Of a stretch of DNA of 11,454 bases, positions 1 to 5,957 are shown one piece after another (position 1 is the stretch's first letter; each line of letters opens with the position of its first letter). This DNA is from Chloroflexota bacterium (GTDB lineage Bacteria; Chloroflexota; Dormibacteria; Dormibacterales; Dormibacteraceae). The stretch spans positions 1 to 11,454 of the forward strand of contig VBJR01000201.1 in the NCBI GenBank assembly GCA_005880175.1. Reading direction: 5' to 3'. The position numbers and the translations under genes are program-made. The notes under the pieces were generated by a model that did not search any database, was not told where the DNA came from, and saw only the letters and a program-made list of their open reading frames with translations.

Positions 1-576
1 GGCGATCAGGCCGCCGCCGCCGACCGGCACCACCACGGTGTCGAACGGCTCCGGGCACTGCTCCTGCAGCTCGATCGAGATCGTCCCCTGGCCCGCGATC
101 GTGCGCGGGTCGTCGAACGGGTGGGCCAGCACCGCTCCGGTCGCCTCGCTGGCCGCGAGCGCCGCCGCGCCGGCGTCGTCGTACGTGGCGCCGCCGACCA
201 CCAGCTCGATCCACTCGCCGCCGATGGACTGGATCCGCTCGCGCTTCTGGCGCGGCGTGGCCGAGGGCACGAACACCCGGCCGTGGATGCCGAGGGCGGA
301 GCAGCTCAGCGCCACGCCCTGGGCGTGGTTGCCGGCGCTGGCGCACACGACACCCCGCCGGCGCTCGTCGGCGTTCATGGAGGAGATCAGGTTGTACGCG
401 CCCCTGACCTTGTAGGACCGGCCGATCTGCAGGTCCTCGCGCTTCAGCCAGACGCTCGTGTCCAGCTCCTCGGAGAGCCGCTCGCTGCGCATCAGCGGCG
501 TCCGGTGTACGACGGGTCGGAGGCGGTCGGCGGCGGTTTCGACGGCGGCTGCGCTGAGTCCGAGGGCGAGGGACAT
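1..576 (-). CDS. ilvA: Threonine ammonia-lyase (threonine dehydratase), 3' part cut off by window edge
   Basis: This gene encodes a PLP-dependent fold-type II enzyme that deaminates threonine to 2-oxobutanoate, the first committed step toward isoleucine; it should be cytosolic. The 192 visible residues begin MSLALGLSAAAVE. They contain the PLP-lysine region KREDLQIGRSYKVRGAYN (Schiff-base Lys in SYKVRG), the substrate loop SAGNHAQGVA, and PVGGGGLIA, the phosphate-binding tetraglycine loop, right at the window edge. The family's usual SFKxRGA is SYKxRGA here. The ATG at 576 has no Shine-Dalgarno sequence but lies 7 nt after a TACCAT -10 box, so it may be leaderless and transcribed separately from the hydrolase gene 55 nt upstream. 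Whether the C-terminal ACT regulatory domain is present (biosynthetic versus catabolic form) cannot be seen. Serine/threonine dehydratases of related function are the only real alternative. Confidence 0.93.
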   Translation of the reverse strand, partial: MSLALGLSAAAVETAADRLRPVVHRTPLMRSERLSEELDTSVWLKREDLQIGRSYKVRGAYNLISSMNADERRRGVVCASAGNHAQGVALSCSALGIHGRVFVPSATPRQKRERIQSIGGEWIELVVGGATYDDAGAAALAASEATGAVLAHPFDDPRTIAGQGTISIELQEQCPEPFDTVVVPVGGGGLIA

Positions 577-583
577 TGCGCGA

Positions 584-589
584 ATGGTA
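584..589 (-). promoter_or_regulatory. -10 box TACCAT for ilvA, leaderless type
   Basis: On the minus strand TACCAT is followed by 7 nt (TCGCGCA) and then the ilvA ATG. No Shine-Dalgarno sequence and no convincing -35 element is visible. A start point about 7 nt after the -10 box would fall on the start codon. This is inferred from spacing only. Confidence 0.45.
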
Positions 590-631
590 CGCAAGGGGCA
601 GGGGCCGTCACCCGCCCGAGGCGGACGTCCC

Positions 632-1429
632 TCAGTCGATCCGAAGGGCCGTCCTGACGCCCAGGTGGTCCGACACCGGCTCGCGGCGGCCGCCCGCCAG
701 CTCGACCGGCTCCTGGAAGCACAGCTCGGCCGACACGACCGCGCAGCCGCGGACCAGCACGTGGTCGATCGCGCCCGAGCCGGGCTCTGCCGGACGCCAC
801 GTCGGAGCAGCCGTCCCGTCGAAGCTGTCGCGCAGCCCGGTCCGGCCCACGAAGTCGTCGAACAGCCACGTCCCCGCCGGCACGTTCAGGTCGCCCGCGA
901 CGACCAGCGGCGGCGCGATGTCCGCGACCGCCTCGGCGAGCTGGCCCAGCTCGGCCGCCTGGAGCGCCGCGTAGCCGTTGGAGCGCGTCCAGCTGCCCGC
1001 GTAGTTGGCCGCCAGGTGGGTGTTGACCACCACCAGCCGCCGGCCCCCGACGTCGAGCTCGCTGACCAGGTAGCCCTTGCGGATCACGCGGTCGGTCCAG
1101 CCCAGGTTCGACCAGCGGCCGAGCCGCCGGAAGACGGCGTAGCGCTGGGCGGCCACCGGCCAGCGCGAGAGGGTGACCAGCCCGCCCAGCACCGCGATCC
1201 CGAACGGCCGGTGGACGACGTGCGGGAAGCTCGGCGCCAGCGCCCGGAGCAACCCGATCCGGCGCCGGACGATCACCTCCTGCAGGCAGACCACGTCGAG
1301 GTCCGACCGCTCCAGCCACCGGGCCACCGCGGCCAGGCGAGCGGCGGCGCGGCCGCGCCACAGGCAGTTGAGCGTGAGAAGGCGAAGGTGCGTCGGAGTG
1401 GAGGCGGCCAGGCCCGTCAGAATAGCCAA
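632..1429 (-). CDS. Endonuclease/exonuclease/phosphatase (EEP) family hydrolase
   Basis: A 265-aa protein with the full set of EEP-superfamily metal-dependent hydrolase motifs in order: LLTLNCLW (Asn21), VVCLQEV (Glu51), VVVNTHLA (His138), VVAGDLNVP (Asp180, Asn182), GAIDHVLV (Asp222, His223) and VSDHLGV (Asp254, His255). The family cleaves phosphodiester bonds in nucleic acids or phospholipids such as sphingomyelin, or removes phosphates from inositol lipids. The substrate cannot be assigned here. There is no signal peptide or membrane segment, so a cytosolic location is likely. The TTG start is the earliest in-frame initiation codon before the first motif; a G-run abuts it but is too close to be a normal ribosome binding site. 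The gene starts 12 nt after the quinone oxidoreductase stop, which suggests one transcript and perhaps translational coupling. Nothing links the two chemically. Confidence 0.85.
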   Translation of the reverse strand: MAILTGLAASTPTHLRLLTLNCLWRGRAAARLAAVARWLERSDLDVVCLQEVIVRRRIGLLRALAPSFPHVVHRPFGIAVLGGLVTLSRWPVAAQRYAVFRRLGRWSNLGWTDRVIRKGYLVSELDVGGRRLVVVNTHLAANYAGSWTRSNGYAALQAAELGQLAEAVADIAPPLVVAGDLNVPAGTWLFDDFVGRTGLRDSFDGTAAPTWRPAEPGSGAIDHVLVRGCAVVSAELCFQEPVELAGGRREPVSDHLGVRTALRID

Positions 1430-1441
1430 CCCCCGGATCCG

Positions 1442-2404
1442 TTAGCGCGCGCCCACCACCAGCAACGTCTTGCCGAGCGTCGCCCGGGCCTCGATCGCCG
1501 CGTGCGCGTCCGCCGCCCGCGACAGCGGGAACGTCTGGCCGATCACCGGCCGCAGTCGGCCCGCCGCCGCCTCCGCGAGGGCCGCGCTCGAGAGCGCGGT
1601 CATCTCGGCCGGCTCCAGGCGCAGGCCGCGCACGACGGTGACCCCACGCCCGGCCGCCTCCTCGCCGGTGATCGCCGTGAACGTGCCGCTGGCCAGCCCG
1701 AACGCGCAGAACCGCCCGCCCCGGCGGAGCAGGCCGAACGCGGCCCGGCCCACCGCCCCGCCCACGCCGTCGAACACCACGTCCACCGCCTCGCCCAGGC
1801 GGTCCGCCCAGTCCGGCCGGCCGTAGTCCACCCCCCGCGCGGCGCCCAGCTCCGCGGCCAGCGCCAGCTTGCGCGGGCTTCCCGCCGCCGCGATCGCGCG
1901 CGCCCCCGCCGCCGCCGCGAGCTGCACCAGCAGGCTGCCCAGGCCGCCGGCCGCCGCCTCCACCAGCACGGTCTCGCCGGTCCGCGGGGCGGCCGCCCGC
2001 AGCAGCGCCAGCGCGGTCCGCCCGTCGGCCAGCAGCGCCACCGCCTCCGGCAGGCCCAGGCCGTCGGGCACGGCGACCAGGCCTGCCGCCGGCACCGCCA
2101 CCCGCTCCGCGTACCCGCCCGACCCGCCGGTCGTGGTGACCACCCGGGCGCCGGCCAGGGCCGGGTCCGCGCCCTCCCCCACCGACACCACCACGCCGCC
2201 GGCGCCGTTGCCCGGGACGACCGGCAGCCGGGGCGCCAGGGCCGGGTTCGGCGCCCGGCCGGCCCGCACCTGCGTCTCGATGAACGTGACGCCCGCGTAC
2301 TCGACCGCGACCACCACCTGGCCGGGGCCGGCCACCGGGTCCGGGACCTCGGCCGGGACCAGGACGGCGGGCGGCCCGAACTCGCTCATGACGATCGCTC
2401 GCAT
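1442..2404 (-). CDS. Zinc-free medium-chain dehydrogenase/reductase, NADPH:quinone oxidoreductase type
   Basis: A 320-aa MDR-superfamily protein. The N-terminal GroES-like domain (about 1-115) includes LPVVPGNGAGGVV, and the Rossmann NADPH domain (about 120-265) carries the VEAAAGGLGSLLVQLA dinucleotide loop (residues 148-163). The C-terminus ends in the family's usual GKTLLVVG strand. The cysteine/histidine ligands of zinc alcohol dehydrogenases are absent, placing it with QOR/crotonyl-CoA-reductase-like enzymes that reduce quinones or enones. The exact substrate is unknown. The ATG follows AAAGGAGGG, but with only a short gap; Met6 is a less likely alternative start. The gene is divergent from a TetR regulator across a perfect palindrome, so it is probably that regulator's target, induced by a quinone, electrophile or xenobiotic. 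The EEP hydrolase follows 12 nt downstream. Confidence 0.9.
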   Translation of the reverse strand: MRAIVMSEFGPPAVLVPAEVPDPVAGPGQVVVAVEYAGVTFIETQVRAGRAPNPALAPRLPVVPGNGAGGVVVSVGEGADPALAGARVVTTTGGSGGYAERVAVPAAGLVAVPDGLGLPEAVALLADGRTALALLRAAAPRTGETVLVEAAAGGLGSLLVQLAAAAGARAIAAAGSPRKLALAAELGAARGVDYGRPDWADRLGEAVDVVFDGVGGAVGRAAFGLLRRGGRFCAFGLASGTFTAITGEEAAGRGVTVVRGLRLEPAEMTALSSAALAEAAAGRLRPVIGQTFPLSRAADAHAAIEARATLGKTLLVVGAR

Positions 2405-2413
2405 GCCCTCCTT

Positions 2414-2436
2414 TATCGGAGCAAATCGCTCCGATA
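2414..2436. promoter_or_regulatory. Perfect 9-5-9 palindrome, candidate TetR operator
   Basis: TATCGGAGC, then AAATC, then GCTCCGATA: both 9-bp arms match exactly around a 5-nt centre, 23 bp in all. It lies in the 53-bp gap between the divergent oxidoreductase and TetR genes. Size, symmetry and position are those of a TetR-dimer operator. It overlaps the likely start of the oxidoreductase transcript (GAATAT on the minus strand at 2434-2439 as a possible -10) and lies just upstream of the tetR -10 box, so one bound dimer could control both genes. Confidence 0.75.
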
Positions 2437-2444
2437 TTCCCTCC

Positions 2445-2450
2445 TACACT
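2445..2450 (+). promoter_or_regulatory. -10 box TACACT for the tetR gene, leaderless type
   Basis: TACACT is followed by 7 nt and the GTG start at 2458. No Shine-Dalgarno sequence precedes this GTG, and no clear -35 element is visible. The left-hand palindrome ends 8 nt upstream of the box, which allows autoregulation. Confidence 0.45.
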
Positions 2451-2457
2451 TGGCCGT

Positions 2458-3105
2458 GTGAGGGGCCGGCAGGCCGAGGCGGCGCGCAACGACCGACTCG
2501 TGCTCGACGCCGCTCGCCAGGTGTTCGCGACGCAGGGCTTCGACGCGCCGGTCTCCGCCGTGGCGAAGCGCGCCGGCGTCGGGATGGGCAGCCTCTATCG
2601 CCGGTACGGGAGCAAGTCCGAGCTGCTCCAGCGCCTGTGCCTGCTCGCGATGGAGCAGGCGATCGAGGCGGCCGAGGCGGCGGTCGCGGCCGAGGACGCG
2701 TGGGACGGCCTCGCCGGTTACGTGCGCGCGTGCGTGGCGTTCGGCGCCGGCGCGCTGGCGCCGCTGGCAGGGACGATCGAGACCACGCCGGCCATGTGGC
2801 GGGCCAGCCGGCGCGGGCGCGAGCTCCTGGAGGCGGTCGTGGCCAGGGCCCGGCGCGAGCGCGGCCTGCGACCGGACGTCACGACGCTGGACGTGGCCTG
2901 GCTGGTCGAGCTGTTCAGCCGCCGCCCGGCCGGCGGCGAGGGCGCCGCGGAAGACGCGGTCCAGGCCCGTCTGCTCGCGATCGCGCTCGACGGCCTCCGG
3001 ACGCCGCGACCGGAGCCACTGCCCGGCGCCCCGCCCAGCCCGAGCCACTACGAGGGCCGCTGGCGGTACCGCGGCCCCGAGGCTCGGCGGGAGCGGGTCC
3101 CGTGA
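2458..3105 (+). CDS. TetR/AcrR-family transcriptional regulator
   Basis: A 215-aa protein. Residues 10-55 are a canonical TetR DNA-binding domain: LVLDAARQVFATQGFDA, then the helix-turn-helix VSAVAKRAGVGMGSLYRRYGSK (about 32-53) with the recognition-helix pattern GVGMGSLYRRYGSK. The rest is an alpha-helical ligand/dimerisation domain rich in Ala and Arg, followed by a Pro-rich tail (about 180-215). The GTG start at 2458 fits the end of the -10 box and the start of helix 1. It is divergent from the zinc-free oxidoreductase and separated from it by a perfect palindrome, so it most likely represses that gene and itself; the ligand is unknown. The stop codon lies inside the left arm of a 14-bp terminator stem. 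The family call is firm; the target is inferred from layout. Confidence 0.92.
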   Translation: MRGRQAEAARNDRLVLDAARQVFATQGFDAPVSAVAKRAGVGMGSLYRRYGSKSELLQRLCLLAMEQAIEAAEAAVAAEDAWDGLAGYVRACVAFGAGALAPLAGTIETTPAMWRASRRGRELLEAVVARARRERGLRPDVTTLDVAWLVELFSRRPAGGEGAAEDAVQARLLAIALDGLRTPRPEPLPGAPPSPSHYEGRWRYRGPEARRERVP

Positions 3106-3132
3106 CTTCGCGCACGGCGCGCGAAGTCACGG
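3100..3132. terminator. 14-bp perfect hairpin between convergent tetR and GH12 genes
   Basis: CCGTGACTTCGCGC and its exact reverse complement GCGCGAAGTCACGG enclose a 5-nt loop (ACGGC). The left arm begins in the last tetR codon and includes the TGA at 3103-3105. There is only a short TT after the stem on the plus strand and no U-tract on the minus strand. It is probably a bidirectional terminator or 3'-end stabiliser for the two convergent genes. Confidence 0.7.
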
Positions 3133-3151
3133 TTCGAAAAGGAGTTGGGAT

Positions 3152-3844
3152 CTAGCTCACGGACGCCGAGTAGCTGTTGGTGACGAAGTTCAGCCCGCCG
3201 CTGGACGACGTGATCTCGAAGCCGAACTGGACCTGGCCCAGGGTCACGTTGCCGAACCAGCCCTTCGCCTCGATCCAGCGCAGGACCGCCAGGATGTCCA
3301 CCGAGCCGGACGAGATGTTGCCCTGCCGGACGAACGAGAAGACCTTGTTCGACCCGTTGGAACCGCTGTAGACATCCCACGTGTGGCCGCCGACGGTGGC
3401 GCTCGTCTGCCGGGTGCCCAGCGGCCCGACGGCGCCGGTCTTGTTCACCCAGAGCATGATCTCGAACGCGTTGTTGGCGCACCAGATGTCGTACGCGGTC
3501 TCGTACGCGCCCGTCGACGGCACGCTGACGTTGAAGCTGCTGGTCACGCTGTGCAGCGAGCTCAGCGCCGGTCCCGCCGTCTTCGAGATGTTGGGGTACG
3601 ACTTCACGCCGCCGGTGTTCGGATGGTTGGCCCACACGCCCCAGTTCGTGGGCGAGTTGGCCCAGATCGTCTGCGGCCCGGCGCCGCTCCCCCACACGTC
3701 GTTGAACAGCGTGTAGCCGCCGCTCGACCAGCTCCCGAACTTGTCGGTGGACGACCAGACCACGGCGTACGCGCTGCTCGCGCCGAAGCCCAGCACCAGC
3801 GCGAGCGCCAGTGCGGGCACGAGGAGACGTGCTCTCCTGCCCAT
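3152..3844 (-). CDS. Secreted glycoside hydrolase family 12-type endoglucanase
   Basis: The 230-aa product begins MGRRARLLVPALALALVLGF and has a Sec signal peptide with likely cleavage after ASSAYA (residue 27). The mature part of about 200 residues is a Ser/Gly/Asn/Trp-rich beta-sandwich of GH12 size. AYDIWCANNAFEIMLWV matches the GH12 nucleophile strand (Glu128), and LGQVQFGFEITSSSGGLNF matches the acid/base strand (Glu210). Family members hydrolyse beta-1,4-glucan or xyloglucan outside the cell. No carbohydrate-binding module or linker follows. The ATG at 3844 is chosen because GGAGGAGAG lies 8-10 nt upstream and the signal peptide starts there; a 24-residue upstream extension would run through the promoter and operator. 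The gene is monocistronic, and the leader palindrome suggests LacI-type sugar control. The family assignment comes from motif memory, not a search. Confidence 0.85.
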   Translation of the reverse strand: MGRRARLLVPALALALVLGFGASSAYAVVWSSTDKFGSWSSGGYTLFNDVWGSGAGPQTIWANSPTNWGVWANHPNTGGVKSYPNISKTAGPALSSLHSVTSSFNVSVPSTGAYETAYDIWCANNAFEIMLWVNKTGAVGPLGTRQTSATVGGHTWDVYSGSNGSNKVFSFVRQGNISSGSVDILAVLRWIEAKGWFGNVTLGQVQFGFEITSSSGGLNFVTNSYSASVS

Positions 3845-3888
3845 CGGTCTCTCTCCTCCCCGAAAAGATGATCCGGGTGACCGCGGCC

Positions 3889-3904
3889 GTCGAAGCGCTT
3901 CGAC
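3889..3904. promoter_or_regulatory. Perfect 16-bp palindrome, candidate LacI-family operator
   Basis: GTCGAAGCGCTTCGAC is fully self-complementary, with the central GCGC step and AAGCGCTT core typical of LacI-family operators. It resembles the TGGGAGCGCTCCCA sites of the CelR/CebR cellulase regulators. It lies 45 bp upstream of the glucanase ATG and immediately downstream of a TATCAT -10-like hexamer, so a bound repressor would cover the start of transcription. No lacI-type gene lies in the window. Confidence 0.65.
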
Positions 3905-3907
3905 TTC

Positions 3908-3913
3908 ATGATA
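3908..3913 (-). promoter_or_regulatory. -10 box TATCAT for the glucanase gene
   Basis: On the minus strand TATCAT precedes GAAG and then the 16-bp palindrome. A start point about 7 nt downstream would fall within the palindrome, giving a leader of roughly 55-60 nt that contains the Shine-Dalgarno sequence. No good -35 element is visible. Confidence 0.4.
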
Positions 3914-4229
3914 CACACCTCCGGTTCCTCGTCCGGAACGCGCGCCTGCGCGGTATCCAGCTCTCGTGGTCGCTGTACGGCGCCGTCGGCTCCGGCGTCG
4001 TGCTCGGCCTGCCGTTCGGCCTCGGCGAGGACTACTTCCTGGTCAGCTTCCCCGGGCAGGCCACCGGCGGCCTCGCGATGGCCTGGGTGGGGCGGACCTG
4101 CAGTGGCCCGGCGGGATGGGCGCGTTCGCGGCGCTCGCCGCGCTGGCGGCGGGCCTGGCGATCCGGGTCGGGGCCGCGCGGCCGCTGCCGGCGCTCACCC
4201 GGTGAGCCGGCCCGCGCCCGCCCGTCAGC

Positions 4230-4406
4230 TCAGTGGCCGAAGGGGCAGCGGCTGCGCCGGCCGGCGACGTAGTTGGGGTTGGCGACGTACTCGCCGGTCA
4301 GCTCGCCGTCCGGCCCGAGGCGCCACGCGCCCTTGCCGGCCTGCCGGGCCGCCTCCTTGATCTCCGGGGCCAGCTCCGGCAGCCCCGTCGTCCTCTCCTC
4401 GATCAT
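4230..4406 (-). CDS. Small protein of unknown function (58 aa)
   Basis: A 58-residue protein beginning MIEERTTGLPELAPEIKEAA. It has an acidic, helix-forming N-terminal half and a C-terminal half rich in Gly, Asn, Tyr and Arg (GAWRLGPDGELTGEYV, then NPNYVAGRRSRCPFGH). There is one Cys and one His at the end, spaced CxxxH; no membrane segment. The ATG at 4406 lies 7 nt after a CATACT -10-like box, as for other leaderless genes here, and third codon positions are nearly all G or C. It is divergent from the pseudokinase gene across 87 bp and convergent with the membrane-protein remnant. I do not recognise the family. The composition is unlike random antisense translation, so I believe it is real. 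Confidence 0.65.
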   Translation of the reverse strand: MIEERTTGLPELAPEIKEAARQAGKGAWRLGPDGELTGEYVANPNYVAGRRSRCPFGH

Positions 4407-4413
4407 CGCGGAC

Positions 4414-4419
4414 AGTATG
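4414..4419 (-). promoter_or_regulatory. -10 box CATACT for the 58-aa gene, leaderless type
   Basis: On the minus strand CATACT is followed by GTCCGCG (7 nt) and then the ATG. There is no Shine-Dalgarno sequence and no clear -35 element. Confidence 0.45.
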
Positions 4420-4479
4420 CCGCGTCGCCGGCTCCGAGGGAAGACGGGGCCTCGGCGGCCCGGGGAGACGCTCGGGCAC

Positions 4480-4485
4480 AATACT
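4480..4485 (+). promoter_or_regulatory. -10 box AATACT for the pseudokinase gene, leaderless type
   Basis: AATACT is followed by 8 nt (CCCCGTTG) and the ATG at 4494. There is no Shine-Dalgarno sequence. The ATACT core is the same as at the 58-aa gene and at the AI-2E transporter gene. Confidence 0.45.
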
Positions 4486-4493
4486 CCCCGTTG

Positions 4494-5924
4494 ATGCGAC
4501 CAGCGGTCGTCGCCGGGGCCAACGAGTACCGCCTGCTGGAGCGAGTGGCGACCACCGCTCTGGGCAGCGTCCGCCGCGCCCAGCACGTGTCCTCGGGGCG
4601 CGTGGTGGAGGTGCGGCTGCTGCAGCGCCTGGCCGAGGATCCGGCCGGAGCCCGGGCGTTCGGCGAGGCGCTGCCCGCGATCGCCGCGCTCCGGCACCGC
4701 AACATCCTGGCGGTCGAGGCCTGGGGCGACAGCGACGGCGTCCCCTCGGTGGTCACGCCGCTGCCCGACGCCGAGTCCCTGGCCGACAAGCTGGCCGGGG
4801 CGTGGCTGCCCGACCGCGCCACCGCGCAGCGCCTGCTCCGTGAGATCGCGGCCGCCGTGGACCACGCCCACCGCTTCGGGATCGTCCATGGCGACCTGGA
4901 GCCGGCGGCCGTGCTCGTCACCGCGGACGGCACCGCGCTCGTCGCCCACTTCGGGCTGACCCGGCTGGCCGGGGCCACGCCGCTCCCCGGCGGCACGGGC
5001 CTGCGCCACGGCAGCTCCGCGCACGTGGCGCCGGAGCGGTTCCCGGCCGGCACGGTCGGGCCGCCCGCCGACGTGTACGCGTTCGCGGTCATCGCCTGGC
5101 AGCTGCTGACCGGTCGCGTGCCGCCCGGCGGCGGGCTGGCGCGGGCGGCCGCGGCGGCGCTCGAGCGCGGGCTGGACCGGGACCCGGCGGCGCGACCGGC
5201 CACGTGCGGCGAGCTGGTCGAAGGCCTGGAGACGGCGCTGGCCGGTGGCCCCGCCCCCGCCCCCCCGCCCCCGCCGGCCGCGGTCCCGGCCGCCCCCGTG
5301 GAGGCCTCCGCGGCCGGCGGCCGGCTGGCGGGCATCCCGGCCCGGACCTGGCTGGCGGCCGTGGCCGGCCTGCTGCTCCTGGTCGTCCTGGGCGCGGTGA
5401 TCCTGTCCGGCGAGCGTCCGGGCATCCCCACGACCACGGCCAACCGGACCCCGCCGACGTCCCGGCCCGTGGTCCTGGCCAGCGTCCCGCCGACGCCGGC
5501 GCCGACGGACGTGCCCAGCCCGAGCCCGACGGCGACGGCCACGCCGGCAGCCAGGACCACCCCGGCCGTGCCGGTGCCGGTGGCGACGGTGCGGCCGACG
5601 CCCACGCCCACGCGGACGCCGGCGCCCACGGCCACGCCCACGGCGCCCGGCCTGTCCGTGACGGTGTCGGACGCGAACCCGGTGGCCGGCGAGCAGAACG
5701 TCATGGTCGGGGGCCGCGGCTTCGACGCGTCCCGGCAGTACCAGATCTACTGGGTGCAGCAGAGCGGGCAGGTCCTGTTCGGGCCGGCCTCGCCCGACGG
5801 TACGGGGAGCTTCAACAGCCCCGTCCGGATCCCGACCTCCGCGCGGATCGGCCCCGCAGTGATCGCGGCCTGCGTGTACCCCACCTCCCGGTGCGCCACC
5901 GTCCAGGTCCAGGTCCGCGGGTAA
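4494..5924 (+). CDS. Single-pass membrane Ser/Thr pseudokinase with extracellular Ig/TIG-like domain
   Basis: The 476-aa product has a protein-kinase-like cytoplasmic domain (about 10-250), a Pro/Ala linker (252-272), one membrane helix (about 286-304), an extracellular Pro/Thr-rich linker (about 311-384) and a C-terminal beta-rich domain (about 386-476) that resembles Ig/TIG modules, with Cys460 and Cys467. The kinase fold is clear: YRLLERV at the start, Glu58 for the C-helix, VHGDLEPAAVLV for the catalytic loop, APERF (179-183) and ADVYAFAVIAWQLLTG. However, the glycine loop is degraded (VATTALGSV), the VAIK Lys is Arg41, HRD is HGD (Asp134 kept), the Lys and Asn of DLKPxN are Glu136 and Ala139, and the DFG Asp is His152. 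It is therefore predicted catalytically dead or nearly so, and more likely a sensor or scaffold. It is transcribed upstream of the phosphoribosyltransferase. Confidence 0.9.
   Translation: MRPAVVAGANEYRLLERVATTALGSVRRAQHVSSGRVVEVRLLQRLAEDPAGARAFGEALPAIAALRHRNILAVEAWGDSDGVPSVVTPLPDAESLADKLAGAWLPDRATAQRLLREIAAAVDHAHRFGIVHGDLEPAAVLVTADGTALVAHFGLTRLAGATPLPGGTGLRHGSSAHVAPERFPAGTVGPPADVYAFAVIAWQLLTGRVPPGGGLARAAAAALERGLDRDPAARPATCGELVEGLETALAGGPAPAPPPPPAAVPAAPVEASAAGGRLAGIPARTWLAAVAGLLLLVVLGAVILSGERPGIPTTTANRTPPTSRPVVLASVPPTPAPTDVPSPSPTATATPAARTTPAVPVPVATVRPTPTPTRTPAPTATPTAPGLSVTVSDANPVAGEQNVMVGGRGFDASRQYQIYWVQQSGQVLFGPASPDGTGSFNSPVRIPTSARIGPAVIAACVYPTSRCATVQVQVRG
5410..5642 (+). repeat. Pro/Thr-rich low-complexity linker-coding repeat
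   Basis: Degenerate ACG/CCG/GCC codons encode runs such as TPTPTRTPAPTATPT between the membrane helix and the C-terminal domain of the pseudokinase. Such linkers act as flexible, often glycosylated stalks and are common in secreted proteins of high-GC Gram-positive-type and Chloroflexota-like bacteria. Confidence 0.75.
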
Positions 5925-5936
5925 GCTGTCGGCGGC

Positions 5937-5957
5937 ATGGGCACCGGTGTTGGCTGA
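5937..5957 (+). other. Short upstream ORF (MGTGVG) overlapping the phosphoribosyltransferase start
   Basis: ATG GGC ACC GGT GTT GGC TGA starts 9 nt after a TAAGCT hexamer (5922-5927) and ends inside the first codons of the next gene in a different frame. It could be a leaderless leader peptide that feeds ribosomes to the GTG/TTG start by reinitiation. Alternatively the true gene start is this ATG and a 1-nt indel separates the frames. Confidence 0.3.

Larger units (their letters stand above)
3868..4205 (+). pseudogene. Frameshifted small membrane-protein gene or remnant
   Basis: Two adjoining reading frames look coding but do not join. The first (ATG 3868, frame readable to about 4095) gives RNARLRGIQLSWSLYGAVGSG, then GLPFGLGEDYFLVSF and GLAMAWVG. 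From about 4092 the next frame gives ADLQWPGGMGAFAALAALAAGLAIRVGAARPLPALTR and stops at 4203-4205. Almost every codon in each part ends in G or C within its own frame only, and each part has a hydrophobic segment. Adding one G to the GGGG run at about 4088-4092 would fuse them. The N-terminal LRGIQLSW stretch resembles starts of MFS transporters, so this could be a decayed transporter, but that is weak. The 5' end is unclear: the ATG at 3868 lies in the opposite-strand glucanase leader, and the coding look begins near 3920. Confidence 0.35.

Noticed and set aside
458..2489. Very long open frames of about 660 codons on both strands across the ilvA/EEP/oxidoreductase region
   Set aside because: They are Arg/Gly/Pro/Ala-rich shadows of genes with clear motifs in other frames; high GC removes stop codons by chance.
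3152..3916. Upstream ATG at 3916 extending the glucanase by 24 residues
   Set aside because: The extension runs through the -10 box and the palindrome and would bury the signal peptide; the ATG at 3844 has a good ribosome binding site.
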